From contig OY282368.1 in the NCBI GenBank assembly GCA_958295725.1, positions 496,001-560,000 of the forward strand: a DNA stretch of 64,000 bases. Reading direction: 5' to 3'. The position numbers and the translations under genes are program-made. The stretch comes from an uncultured Alphaproteobacteria bacterium (GTDB taxonomy: Bacteria > Pseudomonadota > Alphaproteobacteria > UBA2966). Below, piece by piece: positions 37,482 through 52,400 of this stretch (its first letter is position 1; each line of letters begins with the position of its first letter). Under the pieces are notes generated by a model, which was not told the DNA's origin, did no database searches, and worked only from the letters and a program-made list of their open reading frames with translations.

Positions 37482-40400
37482 CGTGCCCCGCGGGCGGTCG
37501 GTCACGCAAATGTGAACTCGGTCGCCGCGCTCGTCGTCGCCGCGCTGCTGCTCGCCCCCCTCGCCGCCGCGGCGCAGACCGGCGCGCCTGCGGTGACCGG
37601 GGTTTCCATCTCCTCCTCCCCGGCCGGCGGCTCCAGCTACGCGACGGGCGAGAACATCGATGTGGCGGTCGCCTTCAGCCGGGCGGTCACGGTCACCGGG
37701 TCGCCGCGGCTGGCGCTGACCGTCGGCTCGCGCACGCGCCAGGCGGCCTTCCGGTCGGCGTCGGGGTCCACCGTCAACTTCCGGTACACGACCATCGGGG
37801 GCGACCGGGACAGCGACGGCGTCTCCGTCGCCGCGGACGCGCTGACGCTCAACGGCGGCGGCATCGGGGCGGGGAGCGTGGACGCCGCCCTCGGCCTCGG
37901 CAGCCACGCGCTGGGCGACCAGTCCGCCCACCGGGTGGACGGCGGCGGGCCGACCTTCAACGGCGTGGCGTCGCCGGCGTTGAGCTTCACGCGCGGCGCG
38001 CGCGGCAGCTTCACGCTGCCGGCGGCGGGTTCGGCGACGCGGTACACCACCTACGCGCTGGCGGCGACGCCGGCGCTGGCGGGCGGCCTGACCTTCAACT
38101 TCGGGACGCGCACCCTGTCGGGCACGCCGGAGGTGGGGATGGCGAAGACGACCTACACGCTCAACGCCTATCGCCTGGTCCCGTACCCGGGCGAAGAGGG
38201 CGTGTTCTATGAAGAGCTCGCCGACACGCTCGCCTTCACCGTCGCGGTGTCCGGGGCGGTGCCGGCGGTGAGCGGGGTGGAGATCGCCTCCAGCCCGGCG
38301 GACGGCTCCAGCTACGCCACCGGCGAGTACATCGAGGTGCACGTGACGTTCAACTACCCGGTGGCGGTGACGGGCGCGCCGCGGCTGGCGCTCGGCATCG
38401 GCGCCGCCACGCGGCAGGCGGAACACATTCTGAGCGGCCGCGGTGATCGCAGCCGGCAGCGATTCCGCTACCGGGTGACGGCGTCGGACTTCGACGGCGA
38501 CGGCATCGGCATCGCCGCGGGGGCCTTGACGGCTGCCCTTCCGGACCGCATCACGGCCGCGAATCTGGACGTCGCCCTCGGTCTCGGCAGCCATGCGATC
38601 GCGACCGCCGCCGACCACACGGTGAACGATCTCCAGCCCTCCTTCGGGGCGACGGTGGCGAACCGGCACTGGATCGCCGGCACGGCTGTGAGCCTGCAAC
38701 TGCCGGCGGCGAGCGGCGGCGACGCCACGGTGAGCCACGCGCTGACCGGGCCGGGCGCGGCGACGACGCTCTCCCTGCCCCAGGGCCTCTCCTGGAACGC
38801 CGCCACGCGCACGATCTCGGGCACGCCCGGCGCGGCCGCGGCGGCGGCCTCCTACACGCTGACCGCCACCGACGGCGACGGCGACACCGCGCAGCTGTCG
38901 TTCGACATCACGGTGGCGGCGGCCGACGCGCCCAGGCCGACGGGTCTGGCGCTGTCCGCTCCCGCGGGGTTCGACGGCGACTACGCCGCGGGCGAGGTCG
39001 TCCGGGCGATCGTCTCGTTCGACAAGAACGTCACCGTGACCGGCGCGCCGCGGCTGGCGCTCGACATCGGCGGCGTCGTCCGCCAGGCGGCCTACGCGAG
39101 CGGCAGCAGCGACGCGGACGACCTCTCGTTCCACTACACGGTGACGGCGTCGGATTTCGACGGCGACGGACTGGACATCGGCTCGGACGCGCTGACGTTG
39201 AACGGCGGCGGCATCGTCGATGCCGGCGACGCCTCGGTTGCGGCGTCTCTCGGCCTTGGCGGCCTTGCCATCGGCGGCCCGTCCGGTCGCACGGTGCGCG
39301 ACACCCGGCCCGTCTTCTCGCAGGCCGCGAGCGCCGCCGACCGGTCGCTGGCGAAGGACGCGGCGACCTCCACGACGCTGCCCCGGGCCACGGGCGGCGA
39401 CGGCGCGGTGACCTACAGCGTCTCGCCGGCTCTGCCTGCCGGCCTGACGCTGGCGAGCGCGCGTCCGACCATCGCCGGGACGCCGACGGTGGCGGGCGCG
39501 ACCACGCACACGCTGACCGCGACCGACGCCGACGGTGACCGGGCGACGCTTGGCCCCTTCACCGTCACGGTGGTGGTCGTGGCCAGGGTGAGCGGGGTTT
39601 CCATCGCTTCGTCCCCGGCGAGCGGCTCCAGCTACGCGGCGGGCGAGAACATCGACGTGGCGGTCGCCTTCAGCCGGGCGGTGACGGTGAGCGGGTCGCC
39701 GCGGCTGGCGCTGACGGTGGGTTCGCGCACGCGCCAGGCGGCGTTCCGGTCGGTGTCGGGGTCTACGGTCAACTTCCGCTATACGACCGTCGGGGGCGAC
39801 CGGGACAGCGACGGCGTCTCCATCGCCGCGGACGCGCTGACGCTGAACGGCGGCGGCATCGAGGCGGGCGGCGTTGACGCCGCCCTCGGCCTCGGCAGCC
39901 ACGCGCTGGGCAACCAGTCCGGCCACCTGGTCGATGGCGGCGGTCCGACCTTCAACGGCGTGGCGTCGCCGGCGTTGAATTTCACGCGGGGTTCGCAGGG
40001 AAGTTCCACGCTTCCCGCGGCGATTTTGTCGACGAGTGACACCACCTACCGGTTGGCGGCGACGCCCGCCTTGCCCGATGGCCTGACTTTCGATGCGGCG
40101 ACCCGCACCCTCTCCGGCGCGCCGGAGGCGGGGATGGCGACGACCGCCTACACACTCATTGCCGCCCACAGCAATGTGCTCACGGATTCGCTCACGTTCA
40201 CCGTCACGGTCGCCGGGACGGTTCCGGCGGTGAGCGGGGTTTCCATCGCCTCCTCCCCGGCGGACGGCATCAGCTACGCCACCGGCGAGTGGATCGAGGT
40301 GGACGTGACCTTCAACTACCCGGTGACGGTAACCGGGTCGCCGCGGCTGGCGCTCGGCATCGGCGCCGCCACGCGGCAGGCGGAGCGCGTCCCCGGCAGT

Positions 40401-43400
40401 AGCGATGGCGCCCGGCAGCGATTCCGCTACCGGGTGACAGCATCGGACGTCGACCGCGACGGCGTCGACATCGCCGCGGGAGCCCTGACGCTGAACGGCG
40501 GCGGCATCGAGACATCGAACGTCGCCGTTGCCCTCGGTCTCGGCAGCCATGCGATAGCGACCGCCGCCGACCACACGGTGAACGATCCCCGGCCCGCCTT
40601 CGGGGCGACGGTGGCGAACCGGCACTGGATCGCCGGCACGGCCGCGAGCCTGCAACTGCCGGCGGCGAGCGGCGGCAACGGCACGGTGAGCCACGCGCTG
40701 ACCGGGCCGGGCGACGCGACGACGCTCACCCTGCCGCAGGGCCTTTCCTGGACCGCCGCGACGCGCACGATCTCGGGCGCGCCCGCCGCGGCCGCGGCGG
40801 CGACCTCCTGGAGCTGGACGGCGACCGACGCCGACGGCGACACCGCGCAGCTGTCGTTCGACATCACGGTGGCGGCGGCGAACGCGCCCAGGCCGACGAG
40901 TCTGGCGCTGTCCGCGCCCACGGGATTCGACGGCGACTACGCCGCGGGCGAGGTTATCCAGGCGGTCGTCTCGTTCGACAGGAACGTCGCCGTGACCGGC
41001 GCGCCGCAGCTGGCTCTCGACATAGGCGGCGCCGTCCGCCAGGCGGCTTATGCGAGCGGCAGCAGCGACGCGGACGAGCTTTCGTTCCACTACACGGTGA
41101 CATCGTCGGACTTCGACGGCGACGGTCTGGACATCGGCTCGGACGCGCTGACGTTGAACGGCGGCGGCATCGTCGATGCCGGCGACGCCTCGGTTGCGGC
41201 GTCTCTCGGTCTTGCCGGCCTTGCCATCGGCGGCCCGTCCGGTCGCACGGTGCGCGACACCCAACCCGTCTTCTCGCAGGCCGCGAGCGCCGCCGACCGG
41301 TCGCTGGCGAAGGACGTGCAGACCTCCACGACGCTGCCCCTGGCCACGGGCGACGGCGCGCTGACCTACAGCGTCTCGCCGGCTCTGCCTGCCGGCCTGA
41401 CGCTGGCGAGCGCGCGTCCGACCATCGCCGGGACGCCGACGGCGGCGGGCGCGACCACGCATACGCTGACTGTGACCGATGTCGACGGCGACCGGGCGAC
41501 GCTCGGCCCCTTCACCGTCACGGTAGTGGACGGTGCGCCGGTCGTGTCCGCCGTGACCATCGTCTCCACGCCCTACGCCAACGCCACCTACGGGCTGGGC
41601 GAGGTCATCCAGATACTGGTCGACTTCGACAAGCAGGTAAGGAGGTCCTGGCTGGGGGGCCAGGCGGAGCTTGAGGTCGACATGGGCGGGACGATCCGCC
41701 GCTTTCAGTATTCCGGCGGATACAGCGGCAACAACCTGTTGTTCGAGCGCGTGGTCAGCGCGGCGGACCGCGACGCCGACGGCATCGGCATCGGCTCCGA
41801 CGCGCTTACCCTCGGCACGGGGACGCTGACCGACCTGGAGACCGGGGTCGCCGCGGTGACGGTCATCGGGACCCACGCCGTCGCCAACGCGGCGGCGCAC
41901 AAGGTGGACGGCTCGGTGAACACGCCCCTGGTCGTGAAGTCGGTGAGCATCGTCAGCTCCCCGGCCAGCAGCGACGGCTACGACGTGGGCGAGTCGATCA
42001 AGGTCGAGATCGCCTTCTCCAAGCGGGTCAGTGTCACCGGGGCGCCGAGACTGGCGCTGACCATCGGGCCGAACACGCGGCAGGCGGCGTTCGAGCGGGG
42101 GACGAGCGATTACGCTCTCGTGTTCGCCTGGACCGTTACCGCGAACGACCGGGACTCGAACGGGATCGGCATCGCGGCCGGCGCGCTGACGCTGAACGGC
42201 GGCAGTATCGTCGAGGCCGGCGACCGCTCGGCCGCGGCGGCGCTCGGCCTCGGGACCCACGCCATCGCCGACGCCTCGGCGCACAAGGTCTATACGCCGG
42301 CGCGGATCACGGGCGCGTCGATCATCTCCGACCCCGGCGCGAACGGCACCTACGACGCGGGCGAGACCGTCACGGTGGAGCTGTCCTGGTCGCAGCGGGT
42401 CGTCATCAGCGGCGGGACGCCCCGGGTCGCGTTGACCATCGGGTCGAACACGCGTCAGGCGGAGCGGGACGCCGCGGCCGTTGCCCTCGGGCACTGGTAC
42501 CGCTACAGCTACACGGTGACGGCCAGCGACTGGGACGGCGACGGCATCAGCGTCGGCGCGGACGCGCTGACCCTTCCGGGCGGATTCCGCATGACGGGCA
42601 ACGGCGGCGTGGACGCGGTCCTCTCGCTCGGGACCCACGCCATCGCCGACGACTCCGGCCACACGGTGCGAGACTCGAAGCCGGCTCTGACCGTGGCGGC
42701 CCGGCCCTATCTGCTGGACGTGGCGGTCAGCGACGCGCTGCCGGCGGCCGGCGGCGACGCGCCGGTGACCTACACCCTCACCGGGCCGGGAACGGCGACG
42801 ACGCTCTCGCTCCCCGCCGGCCTTTCCTGGGACGCCGACACGCGCACGATCTCGGGCACGCCGACGAGCGCGGCGGCGGCGGCGTCCTACACGCTGACCG
42901 CCACCGACACCGACGGCGACGCGGCGACCGCGTCCTTCGACCTCTCGGTGGTGTCGGACCCGGTGGTCACCGGCGTCGCCATCACCTCCACCCCGGCGTC
43001 GGGCGACGCCTACGCCGCCGGCGAGGCGATCACGGCCGACGTGACCTTCGACCGGGCGCTGACCGTCACCGGCGCGCCGCAGCTGGCTATCGCCGTCGGC
43101 TCCGCCACGCGGCAGGCGGCGGGGAGCCACGCCGCCGGCGAGAGCAAGATCGCGTTCAGCTACACGGTGACGACGGCCGACAGGGACGCCGACGGCGTCG
43201 CCATCGCCGCCGCCGCCCTGACGCTGAACGGCGCCACCATCCGCAACGCCAGGGGCGAGAACGCGCGGCTGGGCCTCGGTTCCCACGCCCTCGCCGCGCA
43301 GACCGGCCACAAGGTCTCGACGCCGCCGCGGGTGGTGGACGTGATCGTCATGAAACCCGACCTGCGGGTTGGGAGTGACGGCGAGAATCCCTTCGTGGTG

Positions 43401-46400
43401 TTGAGTTCGGCGGACAAGGACCCGCGGCAGACCGCGACCAGCCGTTTCCCGCCGAGCATTGCGCTCGTCAACGTCGTCTTCGACCAGCCGGTGACGATCT
43501 CGGGTGCGCCGCAGCTTGCGCTCGCCATCGGCGCTCATACCCGCCAGGCGACGTACTCCGCCGGTTTCAACGAAAACCGCGCCGTGGCGCCATTCTACTA
43601 CAGCCTGCAGGCGTCGGACTTCGACGGCGACGGCATCTCCATCGCCGCCAACGCGCTGGCGCTGAACGGCGGCACGATGCGCGACGCCGAGGGCGAGGAC
43701 GCCGTGCTCGGCCTCGGCGCCCACGCCGTCGCCAACGATGCGACCTTCCGGGTGGCGGACACCGCGCCCACCTTCGCGGCGACGTTGGAGGCCCGGCGCT
43801 ACCTGCCGAACCTGCGGGTGAGCGACCAGCTCCCGGCGGCGACCGGCGGCGACGGCGCGCTGACCTACAGCTTCTCGCCGGCGTTGCCCGCCGGCCTCTC
43901 CTGGGACGCCGCCACGCGCACGATCTCGGGCACGCCGATGAGCGCGACGGCGGCGGTCTCCTACACGCTGACCGCCACCGACGCCGACGGCGACGCGGCG
44001 ACGCTGACCTTCGACCTCTCGGTGGTGACCGACCCGGTGGTGAGCGGCCTCAGCATCGCGTCCAGCCCGGCGTCGGGCGACGCCTACGCCGCCGGCGAGA
44101 CGATCGCGGTGGACGTGACCTTCGACCAGACGGTCACGGTGACGGGCGCGCCGAACCTCGCGCTCACCGTCGGCAGCACGGCCCGGCAGGCGACGGGGAG
44201 CCACGTTTCGGGACAGAGCAAGATCACGTTCCGCTACACGGTGGCGACGAGCGACCGGGACAGCGACGGCGTCTCCATCGCCGCCGCCGCCCTGACCCTG
44301 AACGGCGCCACCATCCGCAACGCCAAGGGCGAGGACGCGCGGCCGGGCCTCGGCGCCCACGCCGTCGTCGGCGCCGCCGGCCACAAGGTGTCGGCGCCGC
44401 CGCGGGTGGTGGACGTGATCGTCAGGAAACCCGACCAGCGGGCCGGGAGTGACGGCGAGAATCCCTTCGTGGCGCTGAATTCGGCGGACAGGGACCCGCG
44501 GCAGACCGCGACCAACCGCTTCCCGCCGAGCATCGCGCTCGTCAATGTCTTCTTCGACCAGCCGGTGACGATCTCGGGTGCGCCGCAGCTTGCGCTCGCC
44601 ATCGGCGCGCAAACCCGCCAAGCGACGTACGCCGCCGGTCTCAGCAGCAACCCTGCCGTGGCGCCGTTCTACTACAGCCTGCAGGCGTCGGACTTCGACG
44701 GCGACGGCATCTCCGTCGTCGCCAATGCGCTGGCGCTGAACGGCGGCACGATCAGCGACGCCGAGGGCGAGGACGCCGTGCTCGGCCTCGGCGCCCACGC
44801 CGTCGCCAACGACGCGACCTTCCGGGTGGCGGACACCGCGCCCACCTTCGGCGCCGCCACGATCCAGCCGCAGCACTGGGTCGCCGGGACCGCGTCCTCG
44901 CTCACCCTGCCGGCGGCGACCGGGGACGGCGCCGTCTCCCACGCGCTCACGCCGGCGCAGCGGCCGTCCTGGCTGGCCTTCGACGGCGCGACCCGCGTGC
45001 TGTCGGGCGCGCCCCCGGCGGCCGCGGCGGCGGCGACCCATAGCTGGACGGCGACCGACGGCGACGGCGATTCGACGGCGCTGGCCTTCACCCTCACCGT
45101 GGCCGCGGCCGACGCGCCGAAGGTTTCGGAGGTCAAGTTCCTCTCCACCCCGGCGGCGCACCGGATGTACGCGCCGGGCAGCGCCATCGAGGTCGGGGTC
45201 AAGTTCGACAAGGCGGTGACCGTGACCGGCGTCCCGACCCTTGCCCTCGACATCGGCGGCGCGGCGCGCAAGGCGGGCTACAGCGCCACGCGCAACGGCT
45301 ATCTGGTGTTCTCCCACACCGTCCTGCAGGCGGACTACGACACCGACGGTGTGAGCATCGCCTCGGGCGCGCTCGCGCTCCCCGCCAGCGGCAGCGGCGA
45401 TATCGTCGACGCGGCCGACGCCTCGGTTCGGGCGGCGCTGGGGCTGGGCGCCCACGCCATCTCCGACGCCGCCGGCCACCAGGCGGGCAGCCCGCCGCGG
45501 GTCACCGGCGTCAGCTTCCACTCCACGCCTCAGCAGGCGAACACCTACACCGGGGGCGCGACGATCACCGTCCAGGTCGATTTCGACCAGACGGTGACGG
45601 TGACCGGCGCGCCGAAACTGGCGCTGACGATCGGTGGCCGGACCCGCCAGGCCACCGCCGCCGCCGGCACGGGCAACGCCTGGATCCGCTTCTCCTACAC
45701 GGTGGCGGCGGCGGATGCGGACGCCGACGGGCTCGGCGTCGCCGCCGGGGCGCTGACCCTCGGCGGCGGGACCATCCGCGACGCCGACGGCCAGGACGCG
45801 GTGCTCGCCCTGGGGAGCCACGCGCGCACCGCCTTCGCCAACGCCAAGGTGAACGGCGGCAGGACCGGCCTCTGGCCGGACTTCGGCTCGGCGGCCGGCC
45901 CCGACCTCGCCCTGACCGTGGGGACGGCGGCGACCCACACGCTGCCCACCGCGACCGGCGGCGATACGCCGCTGCGCTACGCCGTCTCGCCGGCGCTGCC
46001 CGCCGGGTTGAGCGTGAACGCCTCCACCGGCGTGCTGTCCGGCACGCCGGGGATGGAGAGCCCGCGCACCGCCTACACGCTGACCGCGACCGATGCCAAC
46101 GGCGACGCCGCGACGCTGACCTTCCATATCAAGGTTACGGGCGCCCGCCCGGTGGTGAGCGGGGTCACCGTCGCCTCCACGCCGCTGTCGGGGGACACCT
46201 ACGGGGCCAGCGAGGAGATCCGGGTGGACGTGACCTTCGCGCGCGCGGGCACGGGCGCGATGACGGTGCGCGGCCGCCCCCGGCTGGCGCTCGATGTCGG
46301 CGGCGCGACGCGCCTGGCGTCGTTCCTCTCCGTCTCCGGCGGGACGCTGCGCTTCCGCTACACCGCGCAGGCGGAGGACCGGGATACCGACGGCATCGCC

Positions 46401-49400
46401 GTCGCCGCGGACGCGCTGGACCTGAACGGCGGGCTGATCCGCGACGCGGCAGGGAACAACGCGATCCCGAGTCTGGGGAGCCATGCGCTGGGCGCCCAGG
46501 CGTCGCACAAGGTGGACGGCGGCACCGGACGCGCCCCGGCCGTGACCGGGGTCTCGGTGATCTCGGCGCCGGCGAGCGGCGACACCTACACGCGGGGCGA
46601 GATTATCGAGGTGGAGCTGCGCTTCGACCAGGCGGTGGGCGTCTCGAGGACGCCCAACCTGGCGCTCACCCTGGGCTCGGCCACGGCGCAGGCGGCCTGG
46701 AACCGCGCCGGGGCGAGCCCGACGGCGCAGGTCTTCCGCCACGTGGTGGCGGCGGCGGACCGCGACACCGACGGCCTCTCCATCGCCGCCGGCGCGCTGA
46801 CCCTGAACGGCGGGACGATCCGTAACGTCCGGGGCGAGGACGCGGGGCTCGGTCTCGGCGGCCACGCGCTCGGCAACCAGGCGTCGCACAAGGTCAACGG
46901 CGCGAGCAACGCGGCGGCGATGGTGACGGGAGTCTCCATCCGGTCCTTCCAGAGCGACGGCTGGTACGACCACGGCGAGACCATCGACGTGCGGGTCACC
47001 TTCAACAAGGTGGTGACGGTGACGGGCAGCCCGCGACTGGCGCTCGCCATCGGCGGCACGACCCGGCAGGCGGCGTACCGCGCCGCCGCCGGCGCCAGCG
47101 TGGACTTCCGCTACACGGTGGCGGACCCCGACCACGACACCGACGGCCTCTCCATCGCCGCCGGCGCGCTGACGCTCAACGGCGGGGCGATCTCCCGCGG
47201 CGGCGTCGCCGCGGCGCTCGGCCTCGGCAGCCACGCGCTGGGCGCGCAGATGTCGCACAAGGTGGACGGCCGCGTCGGCCGCGTGACGGGCGTCTCCATC
47301 ACGTCGTCCCCGGAGAACAGCGCCGGCTACGGCGCGGGCGAGACCATCGATCTGGAAGTATCTTTCAGCGACAACGTCGCCAGCACGCAAGGCCCCAGGC
47401 TGGTGCAGACCGCCTCCAAACTGGCGCTGACCATCGGCGACAACACGCGCTACGCCCCGCTCAAGGTGCAGTACAACACCAGCCGGTGGAACTACAGGAG
47501 CCTGTCATACCGATACACGGTCCAGATGACGGATCGGGACACGGACGGCATCTCCATCGCGGCGAACGCGCTGACCGGCTCCTTGCGCCGGAAGGACGGC
47601 AACCCGATGATTCTCGCCTTGGGTAGCCACGCGCTGGGCAACCAGGCGTCGCACAAGGTGACCGGCGCCGCCGTGACGCCCCGCGTGACCAGAGTCCGGA
47701 TCCCCGCCCCGCGCGCCGGCGGCACCTTCGAACTCGGGGACGTTATCCAAGTGTATCTCGATTTCAACGTCCCGGTCGCAGCAACCGCACGGCCACAATT
47801 GGCGCTCGACATCGGCGGCACCACGCACCGGCTGAACGCCCATTCGTGGGGCGACGCCGCCGGCTCGCCCTCGTCCTGGATCGTGTTCCAGCACACGGTG
47901 GGGGCATCCGACCGGGACACGGACGGCATCTCCATCGCCGCCGACGCCTTGACGCTTCCCGGTAACGGAACCCTGCGCAGCGCGGTCGGGGCGAACGCGG
48001 CGCTCGGCCTGACCGCGGTCGTCAACGACGGGACGCGCAAGGTGGACGGCAGCCTCAACCCGGTGGCGGAACCCGCCGTGAGACTCGCCGGCACGGCACC
48101 CCACAATATCTTCCTCACGAACGGGAGCTTCATTATCACCGTCGATTACACCAGGCCGGTGACGCTCACGGGTACGCCGACGGTCGCGATGCAGGTCGGC
48201 AGCGTCACGCGCCGCGTGCCGCTGTCCGTCCGGGATGTCAACAACAAACGTTTTGAGTTCCGGTACACGGTGCGGCACGGTGACCGGGATCCGGACGGCG
48301 TCAGCATCGCCGCCGACGCGCTGAGCCTGGAGGGCGGCAGCATCGTCGGGCCGGGCGGCAAGGCGGCGCGGCTCCGCTTCACCAACAGCATCACGAACGA
48401 CGCCAGTTTCAAGGTCGGCGGCGCAGCGCAGCCGACGCCGACCTTCGGCACGGCGGTGGTGCCGGCGCGGATGTGGGTGGTGGGATCGCCGTGGGAATTG
48501 ACGCTGCCGCCGGCGACCGACGGCGACGGGACGCTGACCTATTCGCTGACCGGGCCGGGCACGTCGGCGTCCACGCTGAGCCTGCCGACGGGGCTGAGCT
48601 TCTCCGCCTCGTCGGCCGGTACCTTCAGCGGCGGCAGGATCGCCGGCACGCCGACGCTGAACGGAGGGGGCACATACCGGCTGACGGCGACGGACGCCGA
48701 CGGCGACACGGCCACGCTGGACTTCACCCTCGAGGTCCAGCCCGACTATGCGCCGAGCTTCGGCGACGCGACCATCGACGACAAGGAGTGGATCAAGAAC
48801 AACGCGATCGACGCCTTCGACCTGCCGGAGGCCTTGAACAAGCCGGCGGTGACCGGCCGCAACGAGCCGTTCACCTACACGCTCTCGCCGGCGCTGCCGG
48901 GCGGGATATCGCGGGCGGACCGCCGCGTGGGCGGCACGCCGGGCGCGGTCGCGGCGCGGACGCAATACACCTGGACGGTGACGGACGCCGACGGCGACGA
49001 GGCCTCGCTCACCTTCCACGCCACCGTGGCCGACGACACCGCGCCGAGCTTCGGCGACCTGACTATCGGCGACCTGTCCTGGCGACAGAACTTGTCCATC
49101 GCCGAGGTCACCCTGCCGGAGGCCACCGGCGGCAACGGCCCGCTGACCTACGGGCTCGGCATCCCTTCCGAAACCGGATCGCGGGCGCTGCCCGCCGGAA
49201 CCTCGCTCGACGGGCGCGTGCTGAAGGGCACGCCGAGCGTGGCCCTGGAGACGCTCGAATACGCGTGGCGGGCCACCGATCGGGACGGCGACACGGCGGA
49301 GATCGCCTTCGACCTGGAAGTGCGGCCGGATACGCTGCCGAGCTTCGGCGACGCGACGATCGCCGACCGGGCATGGGTCCAGCGCCAGGCGATCACAGCC

Positions 49401-52400
49401 TTCACCCTGCCGGAGGCCACCGGCGGCAACGGCGACCTGACCTACTCGTTCGCCCCGGCCCTGCCCGCCGGCTTGAGCCGCGACGCGGCCACGCGCGAGG
49501 TCTCGGGCACGCCCACTGCGGCGATGGCGGCGATCGCTTATACCTGGACGGCGACGGACGCCGACGGCGACCGGGCGGAGCTGACCTTCACCGCCGCGGT
49601 GGACGGCATCCCCACCTTCGGCGACGAGACCATCGCCGACGCGACGTGGCTGAAGGGCAAGGAGATCGAGTCCTTCACCCTGCCGGAGGTGACGGGCGGC
49701 GACGGCCGGGTGACCTACGCGCTGTCGGCGGCCGCGCCGCACACGGCGCTGCCGGCCGGGGTGAGCCACGCCGCGACGACGCGCCTGGTCTCCGGCACGC
49801 CGACCGCGACCAGGGCGCAGGCCGAATACACCTGGACGGCCACCGACGAGGACGGCGACGAGGCGGCGCTGAGCTTCTCCGCGACCGTGGTCGAGCCACC
49901 GGCGGTGACGCTGGCGCTGTCGGCCGCGACCATCGACGAGCACGACGGGACCGACCCCGGCTCGGCGACGGTGACCGCGACGCTGGACAAGGCCTCGAGC
50001 GCCGGCACGACGGTGACGGTGACCGCGACGGCGGGGACCAACGCGGCGGCGGGCGACTTCGCGCTGAGCGCCGACGCGACGCTGACCATCGCGGCGGGGG
50101 AGACGACCAGCACCGGGACGGTGACGGTCGCCGCGGTGAACAACGCGAAGGACGAGGACGACAAGAGCGTCACCGTGTCCGGGAGCGCGGCCAACGACGT
50201 CCTGGTGACCGACCCCGCCGACCTGACGCTCACCATTGCCGACGACGACGCGGCGCCGGCGCTGTCGATCGATGCGCCGAGCGTGACCGAGGGTGCGGCC
50301 GGCGCGACCGCGGCGCTGGACTGGACGGTGACGCTGAGCGCGGAAAGCGGCAAGGAAGTCACGGTCGCCTGGGCCGAGGGCACGGGCGGCACGGCGACGG
50401 CGGGGACGGACTACACGGCGCTGGCGGGCGGGACGCTGACCATCGCGGCGGGCGCGACGAGCGGGACGGTCTCGGCGACGGTGACGGGCGACGACGCGGA
50501 CGAGCCGGACGAGACGGTGATCGTGACGCTGAGCGCCCCGTCGAACGCGACGCTCGCGGCCGAGGCGGCGAGCGGGACGGGCACGATCGCGGACGACGAC
50601 GACGCGCCGACGGCGACGCTGGCGCTTTCGGCTTCGTCGATTTCGGAGAGCGGCGGGACGACGACGGTGTCGGCGACGCTGTCGCATCCGTCGAGCGCGG
50701 CGACGACGGTGACGGTGACGGCGGTCACGGGCTTCTACACGGTGGGTGCCGACGCGACCATCGTGATCGCGGCGGGCGCGACGGCGAACGCGACGGACAC
50801 GGCGACGGTCGCGGCGGCGGACGACGACGTGGACAACATCGGCGACCGGAGCGTCACGGTGACGGGCGCGGCGGCCAATGCACAGGCGGCGGCCGATTCG
50901 CAGACCGTGGCGGTGACCGGCGCGCCGCTGACGTTGACCGACGACGAGGCGACGCCGGTGGCGACGCTGGCGCTGTCGTCTTCGTCGATTTCGGAGAACG
51001 GCGGCGCGGCGACGGTGACGGCGATGCTGGACCGGGCGTCGAGCGCGGCGGTGACGCTGACGGTGGCGGCTTCGGCGGGAACGAACGCGGGCGCGGGGGA
51101 CTTCACGCTGTCGGACGCGAAGACGCTCACCATCGCGGCGGGGCAGACCGCGAGCACGGGCGCGGTGACGGTGACGGCGGTCAATGACACGACGGACGGG
51201 CCGGACAAGTCGGTGGCGGTGTCGGCGACGGTGAGCGGCGACAGCGGCGTTGCGGACCCGGCGAGCGTGACGCTGACGATCGCCGACGACGAGGTGGCGC
51301 CGACGGCGACGCTGAAGGTGGCGGAGTCCTCGATCTCGGAGAACGGCGGCGCGACGACGGTGAGCGCGACGCTGAGCCATGCGTCGAGCGCGGCGACGAC
51401 GGTGACGGTGACAGGAGTGGACGGCGCCTACACGGCGGGATCGGACGCGACCATCGTCATCGCGGCGGGGAGCACGGCGAACGCCACGGACACGGCGACG
51501 GTCGCGGCGGTGGACGACGACGTGGACAACGTGGGCGACCGCACGGTGACGGTGACGGGAACGGCCACCAACGCCCAGGCGGCGGCCGATTCGGAGACCG
51601 TGACCGTGACCGGGGCAGCGCTGACGCTGACCGACGACGAGGCGACGCCGACGGCGACGCTGGCGCTGTCGTCTTCGTCGATTTCGGAGAACGGCGGGGC
51701 GGCGACAGTGACGGCGACGCTGGACCGTGCGTCGAGCGCGGCGGTGACGCTGACGGTGGCGGCGACGGCGGGGGCGAACGCGGCGGCGGGCGACTTCAGC
51801 CTGTCGAGTACGGCGAGGCTGACCGTCGCGGCGGGTTCGACGGCGAGCGCGGGCGCGGTGACGGTGACGGCGAACGACAACACGGTCGATGCGCCGGACA
51901 AGTCGGTGACGGTTTCGGCGACGGTGAGCGGCGACAGCGGGGTGACGGACCCGGCCGCGGTGACGTTGACCATCACGGACGACGACGCGGCGCCGACGGC
52001 GACGCTGTCGCTGTCGTCTTCGTCGATTTCGGAGAGCGGCGGGACGACGACGGTGACGGCGACGCTCACCCACGCGTCGAGCGCGGCGACGACGGTGACG
52101 GTGACGGCGGTGTCGGGCTTCTACACGGTGGATTCGACGGACGCGACGATCACGATCGCGGCGGGCGAGACGGCGAACGCCACGGACACGGCGACGGTCG
52201 TGGCGGCGGACGACGACGTGGACAACGTGGGCGACCGCACGGTGACGGTGACGGGCGCGGCCTCCAACGCCCAGGCGGCGGCCGATTCGCAGACCGTGAC
52301 CGTGACCGGGGCGAGCCTCACCTTGACCGACGACGAGGCGACGCCGGCGGCGACGTTGAAGCTGTCGTCTTCGTCGATTTCGGAGAGTGGCGGGGTGGCG

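Noticed and set aside
37478-37520. GTG 37478 as start of the giant protein
   Set aside because: It is in a different frame from the repeats and signal peptide; GTG 37482 is in frame and has AGAGGG 8 nt upstream.
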